Assembly (NCBI GenBank): GCA_030147525.1
Contig: JASBVF010000053.1
Coordinates: forward strand, 62,001-126,000
Direction of reading: 5' to 3'
DNA from: Bacteroidota bacterium
Lineage (GTDB): Bacteria; Bacteroidota; Bacteroidia; Chitinophagales; Saprospiraceae
DNA length: 64,000 nt
A program made the translations under genes and the position numbers. Position 1 is the first letter of the stretch; the number at the start of each line of letters is the position of its first letter. Below the pieces are notes generated by a model, which ran no database searches, was not told where the DNA came from, and was given only the letters and a program-made list of their open reading frames with translations. Below are positions 53,043-61,805 of the stretch, piece after piece.

Positions 53043-55601
53043 TCAGCTTTTGATGAATCGGCCCCGCCTGATCAATTGGCCTGTTTTTACTTTCACGAGA
53101 TACTCCCCGGCGGGCAGGGCGGAGATGTTGAATTGGTGCCGGATGTTTTCCTGCTTTTTCAATTCCACCCGTTCGATGAGCCTGCCATTTTGGTCCAGCA
53201 GGACAATTTCCGTGGATTTGCCGGGGTTGGACGGGCAGGCAATATTCACCTGATTTCGGGCCGGATTGGGGAAGATCTTCACATCTTCAATTTTTGAAAC
53301 AACCGGCCTGACCGCCACTATCGTGTCAGGCGGCATAGCTGTAATCAGCGAATCGAGTGGGTAACTCATGATCGAGCGGGCAAAAGTGCCTGCCATGAGG
53401 GTGTTTTGTGCCAGGTTCCAATCCAGGTCGAATGAGGGAACGAAAGGCATATTTTTACCCAAACGGCCCCAGGATTGGCCGCTGTTCAGCGTGGCATAAA
53501 CGCCGGCATCGGTGGCTACAAAAAGCACGGAATCAGCGTGGCCGGGCAAAATATAAATATCGTTGATGGCGATGTTTGGAAGGTTGGCGCTGATATCCTC
53601 CCAGGTGGCGCCCCTGTTTTTGGAGCGGTGTACACGGGGGATGAACTCATTGTCCCGGTAGCCCGAATGCGTCACGTACACCCAATTTTCATGGTAAGGC
53701 GAAGCTTTTACTTCCGTAACGTACCGGTCGGGCAGCCCGGCGGAGATGTTGATCCAGTTGAAATTATTGTTATTCGCCACCCAGACATTTCCATCCGCCG
53801 TGCCGACGTAGAGCAGCCCCTGCTGCAGCGGCGACTCTGAAAGGGTGGAAATATTGTGATGCCGGGGATGAAGTATCAGGCCATCCGTCAAATCTTCGCT
53901 GACAGGCATGAAAGACGGTATTACGCCCGCCTCGCTCATGTAAACCCGGAACGTACCGGCGTAAAAAACATCCGGATTGTGCGGGCTCATGATGTAGGGC
54001 ATGTCCCAGTTTCTGCGGTCGCTGAAATCGATGCCTTCCGTAGCATTGTAAAAACCGAAGCCGCCATCGTCCGTGACGCTGATGTCGCCGTTTTGTGTTT
54101 CCACATAAAAAATATCGGGATCGGTGGGGTGGAAAACAGGCTGAAAGCCATCGCCGCCAAAAATCCGGGGCCAGTTGTTGATGTTGTCGCTGTTGCCCCC
54201 GGTGGTACCGTTATCCTGAGCGCCTCCGTAGTAAAACTGCGGTTGGTGCGGATTGAACGCAACCCTGTAAAATTGGGTGGTGGGAATATTTTCGAGGTCC
54301 TGCCAGGTAACGCCCTGATCGATGGATTTGTAAAGCCCGCCATCGGTGGCGAGGTAATAATTTCCACTGTTTGAGATAACCAGATCGTGTTTATCGGCAT
54401 GCACCTCGTAAGTCCACCAGGCGGGTGTGGCCGAAGACCATACGCCGGTACTGGTGGAGCCTCGCCAGAGGTCAACGCCCAGCAAAAACAGCTCGTCGTC
54501 ATTCGCAGGATTCAGCCGAAGTTTGCCAAAGTACCAGCCAAAGCCGCCAAGCGCTGATTCGACGCCGCTGATACCGACCGTGCTCCAGTTCGTTCCACCG
54601 TTTGTGCTGCGATAAATTGCCGACAGGTGGGAGTTTGTGCCCACATACATCACACAAATCAGTCCGGGAGTGTTTTTTGAAATAGCCAAGCCGGTTCTGC
54701 CCAGGTTTCCCTGCGGCAGGTCGTTGGTCAGCATAGTCCATGTCGTGCCGCCGTCCGTCGATTTAAAAACCTTGGCTCCCGGGCCGGAAATCACGCTCTC
54801 CTGGTTGTTTCGAACCCGATCCCAGCCTGAGGCGTAGAGCACATTGGGGTCGAACGGATCCATGACCACATCCGTCACGCCGGCCTGATCGCTGATGAAA
54901 AGTACCTGTTGCCAGTTGGCGCCGCCGTCCGTGGTGCGGTAGAGCCCCCGGTTGTTGTCACGAACGAAAGGCAAACCCATCGAAGCGGCAAAAATGATAT
55001 TCGGGTCGCTGGGGTGCAGTACAATTTTTGAAATGACCCGCTGCTGCTGAAGTCCGATATTTGTCCAGGTGGCGCCGCCATTTGTGGATTTGTAAACGCC
55101 GTCGCCCAGCATGGGGTAAAATGAAATATTCGGGTCGCCGGTGCCCACGTAAACCGTTTCCGGGTTGTTCGGGTCGATTTCGATATCGCCGATGGAGGGC
55201 CAGAGTTGATCATCGAAAACCGGAATCCAGTTGGCGCCGCCGTCCGTTGTTTTCCAGACGCCACCGCTGGAAAAGCCGGTGTAGATCACATTTTCATTTT
55301 GCGGATGTACAGCGACGGTGTTCGCCCGGGCGCCGATGTTTCCGGGGCCCTGCACGGTCCATTCGGCGTCGAAGCCGGCATTTTTGGCGAGGGCCATCAG
55401 GCGAGCCTGCTGCATTCCTTTTTCAAAAGCCAAAATGTCAGGATAGGCGTCAGGGTAGGCCCGCTGAAGGTAAAAGTTTTCGCTTGGAAAGTTTTTATAT
55501 GAAAGCTTGTCAACAGCATGGCCGGTTTCATTTTTTTGAAAACAACCGGTGAAAAAAAAGGCTGCGAAAAGCAAGCCTGTCAGGGTCTGGCGCTTGTTCA
55601 T
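53043..55601 (-). CDS. Secreted BNR/sortilin-type repeat protein with T9SS domain
   Basis: 852 residues. The signal peptide ends FFFTGC (Cys near residue 20), giving a possible lipobox. Most of the protein is BNR/VPS10-type propeller blades marked by Asp boxes (SSGGVWKTTDGGANW, GVYKSTNGGATWTNI, GLYRTTDGGANWQQV, KVFKSTDGGTTWTML), at least ten. The final segment (IEDVKIFPNPARNQVNIA to GRFIKS) is a T9SS type A C-terminal domain. It is probably a surface protein binding or cutting glycans, but no catalytic sialidase motif was seen. The combination of lipobox-like signal and T9SS domain is unusual. Confidence 0.88.
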   Translation of the reverse strand: MNKRQTLTGLLFAAFFFTGCFQKNETGHAVDKLSYKNFPSENFYLQRAYPDAYPDILAFEKGMQQARLMALAKNAGFDAEWTVQGPGNIGARANTVAVHPQNENVIYTGFSSGGVWKTTDGGANWIPVFDDQLWPSIGDIEIDPNNPETVYVGTGDPNISFYPMLGDGVYKSTNGGATWTNIGLQQQRVISKIVLHPSDPNIIFAASMGLPFVRDNNRGLYRTTDGGANWQQVLFISDQAGVTDVVMDPFDPNVLYASGWDRVRNNQESVISGPGAKVFKSTDGGTTWTMLTNDLPQGNLGRTGLAISKNTPGLICVMYVGTNSHLSAIYRSTNGGTNWSTVGISGVESALGGFGWYFGKLRLNPANDDELFLLGVDLWRGSTSTGVWSSATPAWWTYEVHADKHDLVISNSGNYYLATDGGLYKSIDQGVTWQDLENIPTTQFYRVAFNPHQPQFYYGGAQDNGTTGGNSDNINNWPRIFGGDGFQPVFHPTDPDIFYVETQNGDISVTDDGGFGFYNATEGIDFSDRRNWDMPYIMSPHNPDVFYAGTFRVYMSEAGVIPSFMPVSEDLTDGLILHPRHHNISTLSESPLQQGLLYVGTADGNVWVANNNNFNWINISAGLPDRYVTEVKASPYHENWVYVTHSGYRDNEFIPRVHRSKNRGATWEDISANLPNIAINDIYILPGHADSVLFVATDAGVYATLNSGQSWGRLGKNMPFVPSFDLDWNLAQNTLMAGTFARSIMSYPLDSLITAMPPDTIVAVRPVVSKIEDVKIFPNPARNQVNIACPSNPGKSTEIVLLDQNGRLIERVELKKQENIRHQFNISALPAGEYLVKVKTGQLIRRGRFIKS

Positions 55602-55645
55602 GCTTCTGATTTTAAAGATTGTTTTTCATTTTGATTCAAACCTGA

Positions 55646-56353
55646 TTAATTCTCCAATTGCCTGCCTGCCGAATCAATTTCCCCGGCCAGTTTTTGCAGC
55701 CAGTGCGAGGGGTAAAAATGCACGCCGGGCTTGAGGCCCTGCGCTGCGCTCACCATGGCTTTTGCTACCACGTCGGCTTCGATGGGCCGGTATTTGGTGA
55801 GCAGGCCTCCGGTAAACCGGTCGATCACCTTGCCCAGTTTTCCGGCAATTTCCTCACCCCAACGGTTTTCATTCCGGCTTCCCAATAGCACGGAAGGGCG
55901 GAAAATATGCGTACTCCAAAAATTCAATTTTTGAACTTCTTCTTCAAGCTCCCCTTTCACTTTGCTGTAAAAAAACAGGGAGTCTGTATCCGCACCGACA
56001 GATGAAACCAGTAAAAACTGATTCACGCCGTTTTTTGCGCCCATGCTGGCTGCCTGGAAGGCATACGTGAAATCAACTTTGTAGAAAGCTTCCTTGCTAC
56101 CTGCCTTTGCCATCGTGGTGCCAAGGCAACAAAACAGGTCTTCACCTTTGACGAGGTCTCTGAAGGACTCAGGCTTATCAAAATTGATGAGGTGCTGCCG
56201 AAGCTTAGGATGCTCCAAATCCATTTTTTTACGAAGAAAAACCACTACTTTTTCATACGCCGGATGGAACAATAGAAAATTGACCAGGTGGCTGCCGATG
56301 AGACCGGTCGCTCCGAAAACGAGGGCGGTTTTGTTGTCTTTGGTTATTTCCAC
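55646..56353 (-). CDS. NAD(P)-binding oxidoreductase, HTATIP2-like atypical SDR
   Basis: 235 residues. The Rossmann glycine motif is ALVFGATGLIGSHLVNFLL (near residues 10-28). CCLGTTMAKAGSKEAFYKVDFTYAF and LVSSVGADTDSLFFYSKVKGELEEEV (Ser, then YxxxK) are typical of the HTATIP2/YwnB-like atypical short-chain dehydrogenases. Many members are NADPH-binding with unclear substrates. It lies between two T9SS cargo genes on the same strand, 45 bp before one and 14 bp after the other. No link to their function is evident. Confidence 0.85.
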   Translation of the reverse strand: MEITKDNKTALVFGATGLIGSHLVNFLLFHPAYEKVVVFLRKKMDLEHPKLRQHLINFDKPESFRDLVKGEDLFCCLGTTMAKAGSKEAFYKVDFTYAFQAASMGAKNGVNQFLLVSSVGADTDSLFFYSKVKGELEEEVQKLNFWSTHIFRPSVLLGSRNENRWGEEIAGKLGKVIDRFTGGLLTKYRPIEADVVAKAMVSAAQGLKPGVHFYPSHWLQKLAGEIDSAGRQLEN

Positions 56354-56367
56354 AGTTTCAGATTTTA

Positions 56368-58131
56368 TCAGGTTTTTATAAATTTTACCTGTTCGGTCTG
56401 CTTGCCGGTTTTGATTTTTAAAATATAAACTCCTGAAGGTAAATAACTTGCATCAATATCGATAGTTTGAGGACCTGCATGGCGTTTTTCATTCCACTGC
56501 CGGATGACGCTGCCGTTGGGGTGACAGATTGAAAAAACAGTCTGCCCGCTCTCCTGCCATTCAAACATTGCCGAAAAAACTCCTGCGTTCGGGTTGGGAG
56601 AAATTTTCAGCGCTGCCCTATTCTCCCGAACTTCCGTTCCCGCAGTCAGTCCTGAAAAACTGAAGTCCGTCACCTTCGGAAAATGATCCGATGCCGAGCG
56701 GGTATCGAATTGTTGCAAACCATACTGCGAAAGCCGCTGTGCCGTCATGATTTCCGTTTGCAGGGTGAAAGCTTTTTCAACTTCCATCACACTGTTCGAA
56801 CAGATGTGGTAGTCGATGCGGGAGGGAGGGTAACTGCTGCCATCGTTGCGCCAGGTGTAAGCCATGCGCTGATCGGTCTGGCGGCTGATGATGTCCTGAA
56901 GATCTGTGTCGTCCCAGTCAAGCGGACCACCCTGGCCGAACGTTCCGGTGTTGACGATCTGACCGGTCAGCAGGGTAGTGAGTTGTTGTCTCCAGCCGAC
57001 GAGGTTAAGGTCGCCGGAAAGGACGAAGGGCGTACCTTCCGGCAGGTCGATCAGTCCTCCGGGCGTTTTTGCGTCGAGGATGAAAGCAGCGAAAGCATCG
57101 GCCTCCAGCTGACGGTTGTAGTTGCCGCTTGAGCAGCAGCGCAGGTGGCCGTTGATGACCAGTAAATTTTTTGAAAAAACAGCATCCGGCAAATCAATCA
57201 GCGATGCCGTCAACCGGTGACCGGGGAAGAAATTCCAGCTTTGCAGGATCGGGTATCGTGAAACGGTGATGTTGCCCTGGTCGAGTTTTACGGCTTTCCA
57301 ACTTTGAAAATTACCGAGCGGAATGGCAACGTTCATGAACGTGGCAGCCTGCCCGGCCGTCATATCCCAGCATTCGTTGAACGTGATGATGTCCGGGTCA
57401 AGCACGTCGATGACCCGCCTGAAGTGAATGGCCCGGTCGGGGTCGTCGAGGCCATCGCTGAGTACGTTCCAGGCGAGCAGACGGACATGCTGCGGGTTTT
57501 CTTTTTCCAAAGAAATAAGTTCGACGGGCGGTGTGGGGGTGTTGTCAAACTGGTAACTGAAAGTTTGCCCGGCGTTTGGCATCTGGTCGTTCGTGCCATC
57601 CCGGAACAGGATACGGACAGTATTGCCGGGAAAGAGTGGAATATTGCCGATGAGGTTCACGTTTCTGCCGATCGCCATTTCAAAAACCTCACTGCTGAGC
57701 GTTGGCTGATGGTGAAACTTTACATTGCTCAGGCTAACGGTGTAGCTGGAGTTTCCATAATAAAAACGGCCTGAGCGGTCGCCAAAGTTGATTTCCAGTT
57801 CGGCGCCGATGCCGTTGAGTGCTTTGCCGGTCAGGACGTTGTTGTCGGTATCGAGGTAAAGGGTCAGGGAATTGTTTTCGGTGAGCAGCACTTCGTTGGC
57901 CAGTTCGAGCCGGAGGAACAGGAAATTTTCATCATTGGCTACGGCAAAACGAAGCAGGTCAATGTTCGGGCCGTCGCCCGCAGCATCTTCAAACTCAGCG
58001 GATTCCGCCGTCCAGTCGTCGAACTGACTGTCGATAACGATAGGCAGCGATTGGGCCGCCCCAAACATTGCGGACAAAAGAAGCCCGAAGGTCAGAAGCA
58101 GGCTGAGTTTCAATTTTTTTAAAAAAAACAT
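56368..58131 (-). CDS. Secreted endonuclease/exonuclease/phosphatase protein with T9SS domain
   Basis: 587 residues. The signal peptide is followed by a beta-sandwich of about 200 residues (a CBM-like region with LDTDNNVLTG), then an EEP domain about 220-490: VRLLAWNVL (Asn), DIITFNECWD (Glu), LLVINGHLRC (His), VLSGDLNLVG (Asp, Asn), PSRIDYHICS and ASDHFPKVTDF (Asp, His). A T9SS C-terminal domain closes it (KISPNPNAGVFSAMF to QVKFIKT). It is probably an extracellular nuclease or phosphodiesterase; the substrate is not determined. Confidence 0.9.
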   Translation of the reverse strand: MFFLKKLKLSLLLTFGLLLSAMFGAAQSLPIVIDSQFDDWTAESAEFEDAAGDGPNIDLLRFAVANDENFLFLRLELANEVLLTENNSLTLYLDTDNNVLTGKALNGIGAELEINFGDRSGRFYYGNSSYTVSLSNVKFHHQPTLSSEVFEMAIGRNVNLIGNIPLFPGNTVRILFRDGTNDQMPNAGQTFSYQFDNTPTPPVELISLEKENPQHVRLLAWNVLSDGLDDPDRAIHFRRVIDVLDPDIITFNECWDMTAGQAATFMNVAIPLGNFQSWKAVKLDQGNITVSRYPILQSWNFFPGHRLTASLIDLPDAVFSKNLLVINGHLRCCSSGNYNRQLEADAFAAFILDAKTPGGLIDLPEGTPFVLSGDLNLVGWRQQLTTLLTGQIVNTGTFGQGGPLDWDDTDLQDIISRQTDQRMAYTWRNDGSSYPPSRIDYHICSNSVMEVEKAFTLQTEIMTAQRLSQYGLQQFDTRSASDHFPKVTDFSFSGLTAGTEVRENRAALKISPNPNAGVFSAMFEWQESGQTVFSICHPNGSVIRQWNEKRHAGPQTIDIDASYLPSGVYILKIKTGKQTEQVKFIKT

Positions 58132-58264
58132 CCGTGTGCAGTGTTCAAATGACCGGAAATTCAGGCCGGAGGCTGCTGAAATTTCCGAACGACAAAATAA
58201 CCAAGGTTTTACAACAACCGGTAAGGTTTACAGTTTATCGTCAACAGCCGGACGAACAAACCGG

Positions 58265-59233
58265 TCAGAGCACTTCCTCCAAAAACGTTGCTGCCCGCCG
58301 CTCGGACCATGCGTATTCCTCTCCCGGCTTCCAGAAACCCACGTGGCCGCCGTGCTTCGGCATTTCCAGAAAAATATGTTCGTGCTTTTCGCAGATGTCC
58401 TTCGGGTAGCAGGCCGGAGGCAGAATCGGGTCATTTTGCGCCGAGACGAGCAGGGTGGGCACCACCGTACCCGCCATGAAATTTTTGGCGGAAGCTACCC
58501 GGTAAAACTCATCGGCATCTTTGAACTGATTGAGCGGCGCTGAAAAATACTCGTCGAAGTCCCGCCAGATTTTGATGTTTTTAAAATTATTCAAATCCAG
58601 TACGCCGGGGTGCTGCTCGTTTTTCTTTTCTATTTTGATTTTCAAATAATGCAAAAACCTCCGGCGGTAAATAAAATTCGAGGGATGATCGAGCACGACG
58701 GCGCCCGCTTCGAGGTCGGTGGGGGAGGAGAAGGCGATGCAGGCACGAATGGGTTCGGGCTTGTCGCTTCCCTGAACGCCGAGGTATTTCATGCTGATGT
58801 TGCCCCCCATGCTAAAGCCCGCCAAAACGATAGTGTGGTAGTTTTTACGCTGAAGAGCATGCTGGATGACCTCGCCGATGTCGCCGATTTCCCCGTGGTG
58901 GTACATGCGCAGCGCACGATTGATTTCACCGCTGCACGAGCGGCAGTTCCAGGCGAGTACATCCCATTTTTTTTCCTGGTGAAAAAATTTAGCCATGCCC
59001 TTCACGTACTGCCTGCCGGAGTCGCCCTCCAGTCCATGCGTCAGGAGCATGAGTTTGCGACTGCCGCTGTCGAGCCAGTCGAGGTCAACGAAATCGCCGT
59101 CGGAGAGGGTGAGGCGCTCCCGTTCGTAATCCACGCCGTCGATTTTTCGGAACAAGGCCGGGTAAATGGTTTCAAAATGGCCGTTGCGAAGCAAACGTGA
59201 TCGGCGGTAGGTAGATTTATGGATGAGTGGCAT
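58265..59233 (-). CDS. YheT-type alpha/beta fold hydrolase
   Basis: 322 residues. Motifs: RNGHFETIYPALFRKIDG near the start, LLTHGLEGDSGRQY (oxyanion), AWNCRSCSGEINR, VLAGFSMGGNISMKYLG (nucleophile Ser in GFSMGG), SAQNDPILPPACY (Asp) and MPKHGGHVGFWKPGE (His). This is the YheT/EMB8 family, whose substrates are uncertain (short-chain lipids or carboxyesters). No signal peptide. It is divergent from a small porin-like gene, and the gap contains a heptad repeat. Confidence 0.9.
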   Translation of the reverse strand: MPLIHKSTYRRSRLLRNGHFETIYPALFRKIDGVDYERERLTLSDGDFVDLDWLDSGSRKLMLLTHGLEGDSGRQYVKGMAKFFHQEKKWDVLAWNCRSCSGEINRALRMYHHGEIGDIGEVIQHALQRKNYHTIVLAGFSMGGNISMKYLGVQGSDKPEPIRACIAFSSPTDLEAGAVVLDHPSNFIYRRRFLHYLKIKIEKKNEQHPGVLDLNNFKNIKIWRDFDEYFSAPLNQFKDADEFYRVASAKNFMAGTVVPTLLVSAQNDPILPPACYPKDICEKHEHIFLEMPKHGGHVGFWKPGEEYAWSERRAATFLEEVL

Positions 59234-59240
59234 AATATGC

Positions 59241-59268
59241 TGTTGGCTGTTGGCTATTTAGCCGTTGA
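59241..59268. repeat. Short heptad repeat upstream of the YheT-type gene
   Basis: Two perfect TGTTGGC units (59241-59254), followed by TATTTAG and CCGTTGA in the same 7-nt phase. A short GGCTATTTAGCC hairpin sits over the third unit. Confidence 0.5.
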
Positions 59269-59368
59269 GAATCAATTGATTATTTTCAATATCAAACTTG
59301 ACGGATGTCATTTTTGATGGCAATAAAATCAGGCAACTTGAATGAGTTAAAATCAAAATTCCATCGTC

Positions 59369-60022
59369 ATGAAAAAGCAAAGTATTTTTTTAACAGCAGT
59401 AATGATGCTGATCGCCAGCGTGGCGTGGGCACAATTCACTGACCAGGGCAATTTCCTGTTTGGCTCGACGATCGGTTTTTCCACGGCGGATTCGAAGATT
59501 TCGCTCGAAAGTTCCACCGGGATGAACGAAAGCGAGAACCCCGTTTCCACCCAATTCAACATCGCACCCAGGGTCGGCTATTTTCTGCTCCAGGATTTTT
59601 CCCTGGGCATTGGCCTGGACTACACGTTGAACACGATCCGGGAACCTAACGAGGATAAACGGGACGACAGCAACCTGCTCTTCGGACCCTATGCCCGGTA
59701 CTACTTCCAGGTGGGCAATAACACCGCTTTTTTTGCGGAGGCGAACTTCGGCTACGGAACTTCCTCCGATAACCAAACCATCGGCGAAGGCAGGGAGCGC
59801 ATCAGCTCCAATATTTTCGCCGTTGGGGCCGGGCCGGGTATCACGATCATCTCTTCGGGCGGCGTCGGGCTGGAAGCCATGTTTAAATACAACTATTCCC
59901 GCTCAGAGTTCGATACGGAGTCCGGCGGTGTAAAAACCACGACCACCACCAAAACAAGCCAATTCGCCATCTCGCTCGGTATCAGTGTTTACATTGAAAA
60001 CATCAAGCGGGCAGGTGGTTAG
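59369..60022 (+). CDS. Small outer-membrane beta-barrel protein
   Basis: 217 residues with a signal peptide (MKKQSIFLTAVMMLIASVAWAQ). The mature part has alternating strands and Gly/aromatic turns (GNFLFGSTIGFSTADSKIS, PRVGYFLLQDFSLGIGLDYTLNT, FGPYARYYFQVGNNTAFFAEANFGYG, GVGLEAMFKYNYSRSEF), like Bacteroidota 'porin family' or OmpA-like eight-strand barrels. Function unknown. The gene ends just before a heptad-repeat hairpin shared with the convergent CotH gene. Confidence 0.8.
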   Translation: MKKQSIFLTAVMMLIASVAWAQFTDQGNFLFGSTIGFSTADSKISLESSTGMNESENPVSTQFNIAPRVGYFLLQDFSLGIGLDYTLNTIREPNEDKRDDSNLLFGPYARYYFQVGNNTAFFAEANFGYGTSSDNQTIGEGRERISSNIFAVGAGPGITIISSGGVGLEAMFKYNYSRSEFDTESGGVKTTTTTKTSQFAISLGISVYIENIKRAGG

Positions 60023-60023
60023 T

Positions 60024-60124
60024 GGAAATTGGAAATTAAGTATTCAGAAAATTGAATTGAACTTTGAGAAGTTTTCAAAAACCTGATGGGTATTAAATTT
60101 CCAATTTCTAATTTCAAAATTTCC
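60024..60124. repeat. Heptad-repeat hairpin between convergent genes
   Basis: The left arm starts with two GGAAATT units (60024-60037) and AAGTATT. The right arm has AATTTCC, AATTTCT and AATTTCA in exact 7-nt steps (60096-60116) and a fourth AATTTCC one base out of phase. The arms pair over about 20 bp. Confidence 0.7.
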
Positions 60125-60129
60125 AAACC

Positions 60130-61728
60130 TTATTTCACTTCGTAAAATTCATACGATGCACGCTCCGGCGAGCACACGGCGAGCCGGTCGCCTTCAGCAA
60201 CGAGATAGTACTGGAAGCCTTCCTTTTTTTCAATGCTTAAACCCCAAAGCCCGTCGGCAGCTGCCCCATCGCCATGTGCCCCGTCGTCGAACATTTCCAT
60301 CATTTTGAAGGGCTCATCTAAGCTGTAACGGTACACGAGGTACGTTTTTTCCGCATCCTTAACGCTGGCCGTTATACTCACTTTTGAACCGTTGACCATG
60401 TGTTTGGGCTTGGTGATGACGGGATTTTTTCCGTTGAATAGCGGGTGTTTGAGGAGGTACTCCGTGCGGGCTTTCATCAGTTCCTCGATCCCGATGCTGG
60501 TGGAGTAACCGATTTCGACGGATTTGGATAGGTTTTTTTGAAAATCGGCGTAGGTGTAAAGTTTGTTCGGGTCGTTTTTTACTTCCTCGCCAATGATTTT
60601 ACGGACTTTTTCCGCCAGTTTCAGGTACTCGCCGTTGGCAAAGTTTTCCAGGACGATCGTCCGGCAGTGGCCCACGTAAATTTTCCGCCAAAGCGGATTC
60701 GACAGCAGGTTCACGATGAGGGGCCGCTTCGGGTTTTTGTTTTTGTAGTGGGCAAACATGCTGTAAGTCTGCATTTCCTCGTCCGTCAGTACGCCCTGTT
60801 TTTCACCATCGTAGCGGAAGCCGCCGAAGGAAATATTCATGTCCCAAACGATAGGGGTGAAAAGTCCGTCCGGCGTTTTATACAAATAATAGTTGTGGCT
60901 GAGGCGGCCCGTGTAGCTGTCGAGGTTGACGAGCACGTTGTTGAAGGCATGCATCCAGAGCGTCATGTCCACGTTGAGGAAGCTGTCAATTTTTTCCGGT
61001 TGCTGATTCAGGATTTTGGTGAGGTGAATCAGCTCCTGCCAGTCTTCGTCTTTTTTACTTTCCTGCTCATACCAGCCGAGGTAACATTCCGGATCGTCGC
61101 CCAGGTACATGAGGGAAGCTTTGTCGCCCTCCGGGCAATCATTTTCCAGGTCTTTTACTTCTTCCCATTCAGGGTCGCATTTAAAAAAAGCGTTTTTATG
61201 CGTGCCGTAAGCTTCCTCTAAAAAGTGCTCGTCCACAGCCTGGGTATTGTTGAAGAGGCCCAGGTACACGCCATTGACATAAACTTTGGCAAAATTGCAG
61301 CGGGAAGCGGGCATGTATTTCCGGGCGATTTCATAAGACAAAACCTCCCGCAGGAAGCTGGGGTCCTGAAAAACATTGGACAGTTTGATCGTTTCGTAGC
61401 CACCTGGAAAACGCTGGTCTTTGTCTGTGTAATCTGCCTTGAGATTGAAAGGCAGTTTTATCTGATCTTTTGAACGGGGATTTTTGTAGGAACTGTTTCC
61501 CTTGTAACGAACACCGACGCCGGTGAATTTCTTTCCATCGATTTCAACGGTGGCGGGTATGCGTTCCTTGGTACCTGCCATTTTCAGGGAGTCGAGGGTC
61601 AGCTGCCAGGATTGATCTTCGAAGGTGATCCGTATTTCAGGAATGTGTTCGAGGTCGTAAAGTTTTTGAGAAAAAACAGTAAGAGCACAAAAACAAAGTA
61701 GGAGTATGGAGGAAATGATTTTTCTCAT
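60130..61728 (-). CDS. CotH-type kinase family protein, copy 1
   Basis: 532 residues with a signal peptide. The CotH domain begins near residue 30 (IPEIRITFEDQSW) with VGVRYKGNSSYKNPRSKDQIKLPFNLK, GYETIKLSNVFQDPSFLREVLSYEIARKYMPASRCNFAKVYVNGVYLGLFNN, and the kinase-like core NVLVNLDSYTG (putative catalytic Asp), NYYLYK and FTPIVWDMNISFG (metal-binding region). A C-terminal Ig-like domain has MMEMFDDGAHGDGAAADGLWG. CotH proteins are atypical secreted kinases. It shares the whole architecture with the next gene, and the two are tandem paralogues separated by a hairpin. Confidence 0.88.
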   Translation of the reverse strand: MRKIISSILLLCFCALTVFSQKLYDLEHIPEIRITFEDQSWQLTLDSLKMAGTKERIPATVEIDGKKFTGVGVRYKGNSSYKNPRSKDQIKLPFNLKADYTDKDQRFPGGYETIKLSNVFQDPSFLREVLSYEIARKYMPASRCNFAKVYVNGVYLGLFNNTQAVDEHFLEEAYGTHKNAFFKCDPEWEEVKDLENDCPEGDKASLMYLGDDPECYLGWYEQESKKDEDWQELIHLTKILNQQPEKIDSFLNVDMTLWMHAFNNVLVNLDSYTGRLSHNYYLYKTPDGLFTPIVWDMNISFGGFRYDGEKQGVLTDEEMQTYSMFAHYKNKNPKRPLIVNLLSNPLWRKIYVGHCRTIVLENFANGEYLKLAEKVRKIIGEEVKNDPNKLYTYADFQKNLSKSVEIGYSTSIGIEELMKARTEYLLKHPLFNGKNPVITKPKHMVNGSKVSITASVKDAEKTYLVYRYSLDEPFKMMEMFDDGAHGDGAAADGLWGLSIEKKEGFQYYLVAEGDRLAVCSPERASYEFYEVK

Positions 61729-61740
61729 AATCTAATCTTT

Positions 61741-61803
61741 CATGCTCCCTTTCGGGAGTAGCAGCGGTAAAATCCGGTCAGCTACTCCCGAAAAAGTAGC
61801 ATG
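61741..61803. repeat. Long hairpin between the two CotH genes
   Basis: CATGCT and CGGGAGTAGC on the left pair with GCTACTCCCG and AGCATG on the right through an 18-nt loop, with small bulges between. On the minus strand it directly follows the stop of copy 2. There is no U-run. Confidence 0.6.
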
Positions 61804-61805
61804 AA

